DNA of 64,000 nucleotides. Source: Citromicrobium sp. JLT1363 (GTDB lineage: Bacteria; Pseudomonadota; Alphaproteobacteria; Sphingomonadales; Sphingomonadaceae). The notes under the pieces are model-generated. The model was not told the DNA's origin. It saw nothing but the letters and a program-made list of their open reading frames with translations, and ran no database searches. Shown here in pieces: positions 61,024-64,000 of this stretch; the first letter of the stretch is position 1, and every line of letters starts with the position of its first letter. The translations under genes and the position numbers were made by a program. The DNA lies in the NCBI RefSeq assembly GCF_000186705.1, contig NZ_AEUE01000001.1, positions 372,001 through 436,000 of the forward strand, in the 5' to 3' direction.

Positions 61024-61422
61024 TCAGTCTTCGGCGGCGCGTTCCAGTATCTCGGCATCGCCCTTGGCGCGCGCCTTCTTGGCCTGCCGCCGGTCGTACA
61101 GCGTCTTGGCCAGCATGCCGCTGCCGACCATGATCGCACCCGAGGTGGAGCGCGATGCCATCTTCGAAAGCGCGAGCGCGGTCAGAGTCGATCCCAGCCC
61201 CTGGTTTTCCGCCGCCGCTTCGGCGGTTTCCTTGCCGTAGCGGTTGCGAAGCATGCGCTTGTCGACCGCCTTGCGCAGCAGGATGGAGCCCGTGCGCACG
61301 ATCGCATTGGCCATGATCAGGTTGCTGGCCGGATTGGGCGAGAGGCCGGTCACAGGCTCACCACGCGCGCGTGCCTGGCCGCGGGCGACTTTCCTGCGCA
61401 ACTCTTCACGCTTCTTGCTCAT
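61024..61422 (-). CDS. hypothetical protein, basic and helical
   Basis: 132 residues. It begins with a Lys/Arg-rich helix (MSKKREELRRKVARGQARAR) and has LTALALSKMASRSTSGAIMV, one weakly hydrophobic stretch, then another basic tail. No signal peptide, no known motif. Gmk lies 56 bp downstream on the same strand. I do not recognise the family. Confidence 0.65.
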   Translation of the reverse strand: MSKKREELRRKVARGQARARGEPVTGLSPNPASNLIMANAIVRTGSILLRKAVDKRMLRNRYGKETAEAAAENQGLGSTLTALALSKMASRSTSGAIMVGSGMLAKTLYDRRQAKKARAKGDAEILERAAED

Positions 61423-61474
61423 GCTGGTGGGCCCCCATGCTGGCGGGCCGTGCGCACCAATCGCGGCGCGAGCC

Positions 61475-61984
61475 CTATTTCTTGCGGCCGAAATCGACCG
61501 TCACGACGTTCGATCCGTCCTCGCTCTTGCCAACGGCCTCGTCGCGCGCGTGTTCCGAGTCATCGCCGTCGTTCTCCGCCGGGTCGATGGGGGTGGCCGG
61601 CTCTTCGGCGGCGGTCGCCTGGAACTGCAGGCCGAAATCGACCGCCGGATCGACGAAGGCGGTAATGGCGGAGAATGGCACCACCAGGTGCGAGGAAATC
61701 TTGTTGAAGCTCAAGCCCACCGAAAAGCCGACATCGGTGACGTTCAGGTCCCAGAACTTGTTCTGGAGGACGATCGTCATCTCGTCGGGGAAGCGCTGGC
61801 GCAGGTGATCGGGAATCTCCACGCCCTGCACCCCGGTCTTGAAGGTGATGTAGAAATGGTGGTTGCCCGGCAGGGTGCCGCCGCCCGCCTCGATCTCACC
61901 CAGCACGCTGCCGACCACGGCGCGCAGGGCCTCCTGCACGATCTGGTCGTAGGGGATCAGGCTGTCGGGCGCGTCATCACTCAT
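61475..61984 (-). CDS. sspB: SspB family ClpXP proteolysis adaptor
   Basis: 169 residues from the ATG at 61984. The domain core YDQIVQEALRAVVGSVL, then NHHFYITFKTGVQGVEIPDH and SFNKISSHLVVPFSAITAFV, is that of alphaproteobacterial SspB, which binds ssrA-tagged proteins and delivers them to ClpX. The tail is acidic and flexible, ending in VVTVDFGRKK, matching the ClpX-binding tail position. Divergent from hisB across 85 bp. Confidence 0.93.
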   Translation of the reverse strand: MSDDAPDSLIPYDQIVQEALRAVVGSVLGEIEAGGGTLPGNHHFYITFKTGVQGVEIPDHLRQRFPDEMTIVLQNKFWDLNVTDVGFSVGLSFNKISSHLVVPFSAITAFVDPAVDFGLQFQATAAEEPATPIDPAENDGDDSEHARDEAVGKSEDGSNVVTVDFGRKK

Positions 61985-62069
61985 AGTGGGGTTTAGGTGA
62001 AGGGGAGCGGGCGTGTGGTCAAGCGCAGAATGCTTGCGCACGTGCCTTGCGGGAGATAGCGCGCTCACC

Positions 62070-62663
62070 ATGCGAACAGGCTCGATCGAACGCGATACCA
62101 AGGAAACCCGCATCCGCGTGGCCGTGAACCTCGACGGGACGGGCAGCTACGATGTCCATACCGGGATCGGCTTTCTCGATCACATGGTGGAACAGTTCTC
62201 CCGCCATTCGCTGATCGACGTGGAAATGCGCGTCGAGGGCGACCTGCATGTGGACCAGCACCACACGACGGAAGACAGCGCGATCGCGCTGGGCCAGGCG
62301 CTTTCGCAGGCGCTGGGCGACAAGGGCGGCATCGCGCGCTACGGCCAGGCCTTCTCGCCCATGGACGAAACGCTGGCGCGCGTCGCGCTCGACATTTCGG
62401 GGCGGCCCTGGTGCGTGTGGCGCGCCGGCTTCAGCCAGACGAAGCTGGGCGAATGGGACACCGAGCTGATCGAGCACTGGTTCCAGTCCGTCGCGCAGAC
62501 CGCCGGGCTGACGCTGCATGTCGAGCTGCTGTACGGCAGCAACAACCACCATATCTGCGAAGCGATCTACAAGGGCTTCGCGCGCGCCATGCGGCAGGCG
62601 GTGGAGATCGACCCGCGCAAGGGCGGGGCCATTCCCTCGACCAAGGGCATCCTGGGTGGCTGA
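62070..62663 (+). CDS. hisB: imidazoleglycerol-phosphate dehydratase
   Basis: 197 residues. The Mn-binding His-rich blocks are [32 protein letters not shown] and [20 protein letters not shown]. It dehydrates imidazole glycerol phosphate in histidine synthesis; as a monofunctional form it lacks the phosphatase domain of enteric HisB. First gene of hisB-hisH-hisA; its stop overlaps the next start region. Confidence 0.97.
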   Translation: MRTGSIERDTKETRIRVAVNLDGTGSYDVHTGIGFLDHMVEQFSRHSLIDVEMRVEGDLHVDQHHTTEDSAIALGQALSQALGDKGGIARYGQAFSPMDETLARVALDISGRPWCVWRAGFSQTKLGEWDTELIEHWFQSVAQTAGLTLHVELLYGSNNHHICEAIYKGFARAMRQAVEIDPRKGGAIPSTKGILGG

Positions 62664-63273
62664 GGCTGTCGCGCTGATCGATTACGGCGCCGGGAACCTG
62701 CATTCGGTCGAAAACGCGCTGAAGCGCGTAGGCGCGCAGGTCGCTCTGGTGTCGGACGGCGATGCGCTGGCGCGGGCGGAGCGGATCGTGCTGCCGGGCG
62801 TGGGCGCGTTCGGCGCCTGCTATAACGGGCTGGCCGGCCTGCCCGGTGTGATCGACGCACTCGAACAGCGGGTGTTGCGCGATGGAGTGCCCTTCCTCGG
62901 CATATGCGTGGGCATGCAGCTGCTCGCCGACCGTGGGCTGGAGCATGGCGAGACACCGGGTCTCGGCTGGATCGGCGGCACGGTGCGCGCGCTGGAGCCG
63001 TCCGAACACGTAAAGGTGCCGCACATGGGCTGGAACGATGTGGTCGTGGCCGACGATGCGTCGGGCCTGATCCGTCCGGGGGAGGCCTATTTCCTCCATT
63101 CCTACGCCTTCGATGTGACGAATAACGCCCACGCCGCCGCGCGCACCGACCATGGGGGATCGGTGACGGCGGCGGTGGCGCGGGACAATATCCTGGGGGT
63201 GCAGTTCCACCCGGAGAAGAGCCAGGCCTACGGGCTGGCACTGCTGGAGAGGTTCTTGAGGTGGCAACCATGA
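62656..63273 (+). CDS. hisH: imidazole glycerol phosphate synthase, glutamine amidotransferase subunit
   Basis: 205 residues, GTG start at 62656 inside the end of hisB. The nucleophile Cys is in [10 protein letters not shown] near residue 80; the His/Glu of the triad are in QFHPEKSQ near the C-terminus; [13 protein letters not shown] opens the fold. It supplies ammonia to HisF. The stop overlaps the hisA start as ATGA. Confidence 0.97.
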   Translation: MAEAVALIDYGAGNLHSVENALKRVGAQVALVSDGDALARAERIVLPGVGAFGACYNGLAGLPGVIDALEQRVLRDGVPFLGICVGMQLLADRGLEHGETPGLGWIGGTVRALEPSEHVKVPHMGWNDVVVADDASGLIRPGEAYFLHSYAFDVTNNAHAAARTDHGGSVTAAVARDNILGVQFHPEKSQAYGLALLERFLRWQP

Positions 63274-63998
63274 TCATCTTCCCCGCAATCGACCTGAAAG
63301 CAGGCAACGTCGTGCGTCTCGCGGAAGGCGATATGGACCGCGCGACCGTGTACGGCGACGATCCGGGCGAACAGGCCGCGCGCTTCGCCATGGCGGGCGC
63401 GAGCTGGCTGCATGTCGTGGACCTCGACGGAGCCTTCGCGGGCGAGCCGGTCAACGCGCATGCGGTCGAGAGCATTCTCACCCGCTTTCCGGGCAAGGTG
63501 CAGCTGGGCGGCGGCATCCGCACGCGCGAGGGCGCGGAACGCTGGCTGGAGCTGGGCGTGGCGCGCGTGGTGATCGGCACCGCGGCGCTGAAGGACCCCG
63601 AACTGGTCAAGGCGCTGGCGAAGGACCATCCGGGCAAGGTCGTGGTCGCGGTCGATGCGCGCGACGGCATGGTCGCGACCGAGGGCTGGGCGAGCGTGTC
63701 GGATCTGCCGGTGGAAGACCTTGCGCGCCGCTTCGAGGATGCAGGCGTTGCCGCGCTGCTGTTCACCGACATTGGCCGCGACGGGCTGCTCAAGGGCTGC
63801 AATGTCGAGGCGACGCTTGCGCTGGCAAAGGCGCAGTCGCTGCCGGTGATCGCGAGCGGCGGGGTCGCGGGAATCGAGGATATCCGCGCGCTTGCCCCGC
63901 ATACGCAGGACGGCATCGAGGGCGTGATTACCGGCCGCGCGCTCTACGACGGGCGGCTCGATCTGGCCGAGGCCTTGCGGCTCGGGGCGGAGATGTGA
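63270..63998 (+). CDS. hisA: phosphoribosylformimino-AICAR-phosphate isomerase
   Basis: 242 residues from the ATG at 63270 (site GAGGTGG), chosen over GTG at 63261 because IIFPAIDLK should open the protein. It isomerises ProFAR to PRFAR in a TIM barrel; the catalytic Asp are in [11 protein letters not shown] and TDIGRDG, and VQLGGGIRT binds phosphate. The stop is 2 bp from the window end; hisF is expected next. Confidence 0.96.
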   Translation: MIIFPAIDLKAGNVVRLAEGDMDRATVYGDDPGEQAARFAMAGASWLHVVDLDGAFAGEPVNAHAVESILTRFPGKVQLGGGIRTREGAERWLELGVARVVIGTAALKDPELVKALAKDHPGKVVVAVDARDGMVATEGWASVSDLPVEDLARRFEDAGVAALLFTDIGRDGLLKGCNVEATLALAKAQSLPVIASGGVAGIEDIRALAPHTQDGIEGVITGRALYDGRLDLAEALRLGAEM

Positions 63999-64000
63999 CC

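Overview
The window is a high-GC chromosomal segment from an alphaproteobacterium of the order Sphingomonadales, most likely family Erythrobacteraceae. The basis is the carotenoid cluster crtY-crtI-crtB, a blue-light LOV/HWE histidine kinase, an SspB-type ClpXP adaptor, promoter sites fitting the alphaproteobacterial general-stress sigma factor EcfG, and many GTG/TTG starts joined by 4-bp stop/start overlaps. There is no integrase, transposase, rRNA operon or CRISPR array.

Layout. 0-2 kb: the 3' part of an SGNH hydrolase gene and a coupled short-chain dehydrogenase, then tRNA-Gly(CCC). 2.4-10.3 kb: a trimeric autotransporter adhesin, a four-EF-hand protein, a membrane protein and two secreted peptidases (DUF885 and S9). 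10.3-18.5 kb: a MipA/OmpV porin-like protein divergent from the five-gene operon crtY-crtI-(secreted unknown)-LOG-crtB, followed by a biotin-dependent carboxylase subunit. 18.5-24.2 kb: an MFS drug exporter, DNA polymerase IV, NUDIX, Dps, a GDT1-like membrane protein and a GGDEF protein. 24.4-28.6 kb: a second trimeric autotransporter, divergent from a LuxR-HTH/alpha-beta-hydrolase fusion. 28.7-32.9 kb: a TPP riboswitch and thiC, an orphan lipoprotein, a duplicated thiC 3' tail, and two small membrane proteins. 32.9-34.8 kb: a visibly lower-GC two-gene module (asparaginase-fold protein plus a membrane-anchored protein). 35-39.5 kb: small envelope and stress proteins (PRC barrel, cold shock, fasciclin, COG3650 lipoprotein, Mpo1-like). 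39.5-41 kb: LOV histidine kinase and response regulator. 41-47.1 kb: S41 protease, PEBP, cupin/DoxX, M19 dipeptidase, three small stress proteins and dapD. 47.4-49.8 kb: a surface subtilisin fused to a C-terminal barrel-like region. 49.8-58.4 kb: an acyl-CoA catabolic cluster (APH-like kinase, Zn alcohol dehydrogenase, ACAD10/11-type dehydrogenase, GPH symporter, a split ACAD pair, SDR). 58.7-60.2 kb: Met/His-rich, possibly metal-related envelope proteins. 60.3-64 kb: gmk, sspB and the start of a histidine operon, hisB-hisH-hisA.

Points deserving most attention. (1) The low-GC asparaginase-fold/membrane-protein pair at 33-34.8 kb resembles no operon I recognise. (2) Two copies of a hand-aligned intergenic repeat lie inside two different acyl-CoA dehydrogenase operons in the same orientation relative to transcription. 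(3) Close matches to the EcfG consensus precede the LOV kinase, dps and a three-gene stress operon. (4) The last 29 codons of thiC are duplicated 1.1 kb downstream. (5) An APH-like kinase and an ACAD10/11-type dehydrogenase are encoded together, suggesting 4-hydroxyacyl-CoA catabolism. Percentages and alignments quoted were made by eye.
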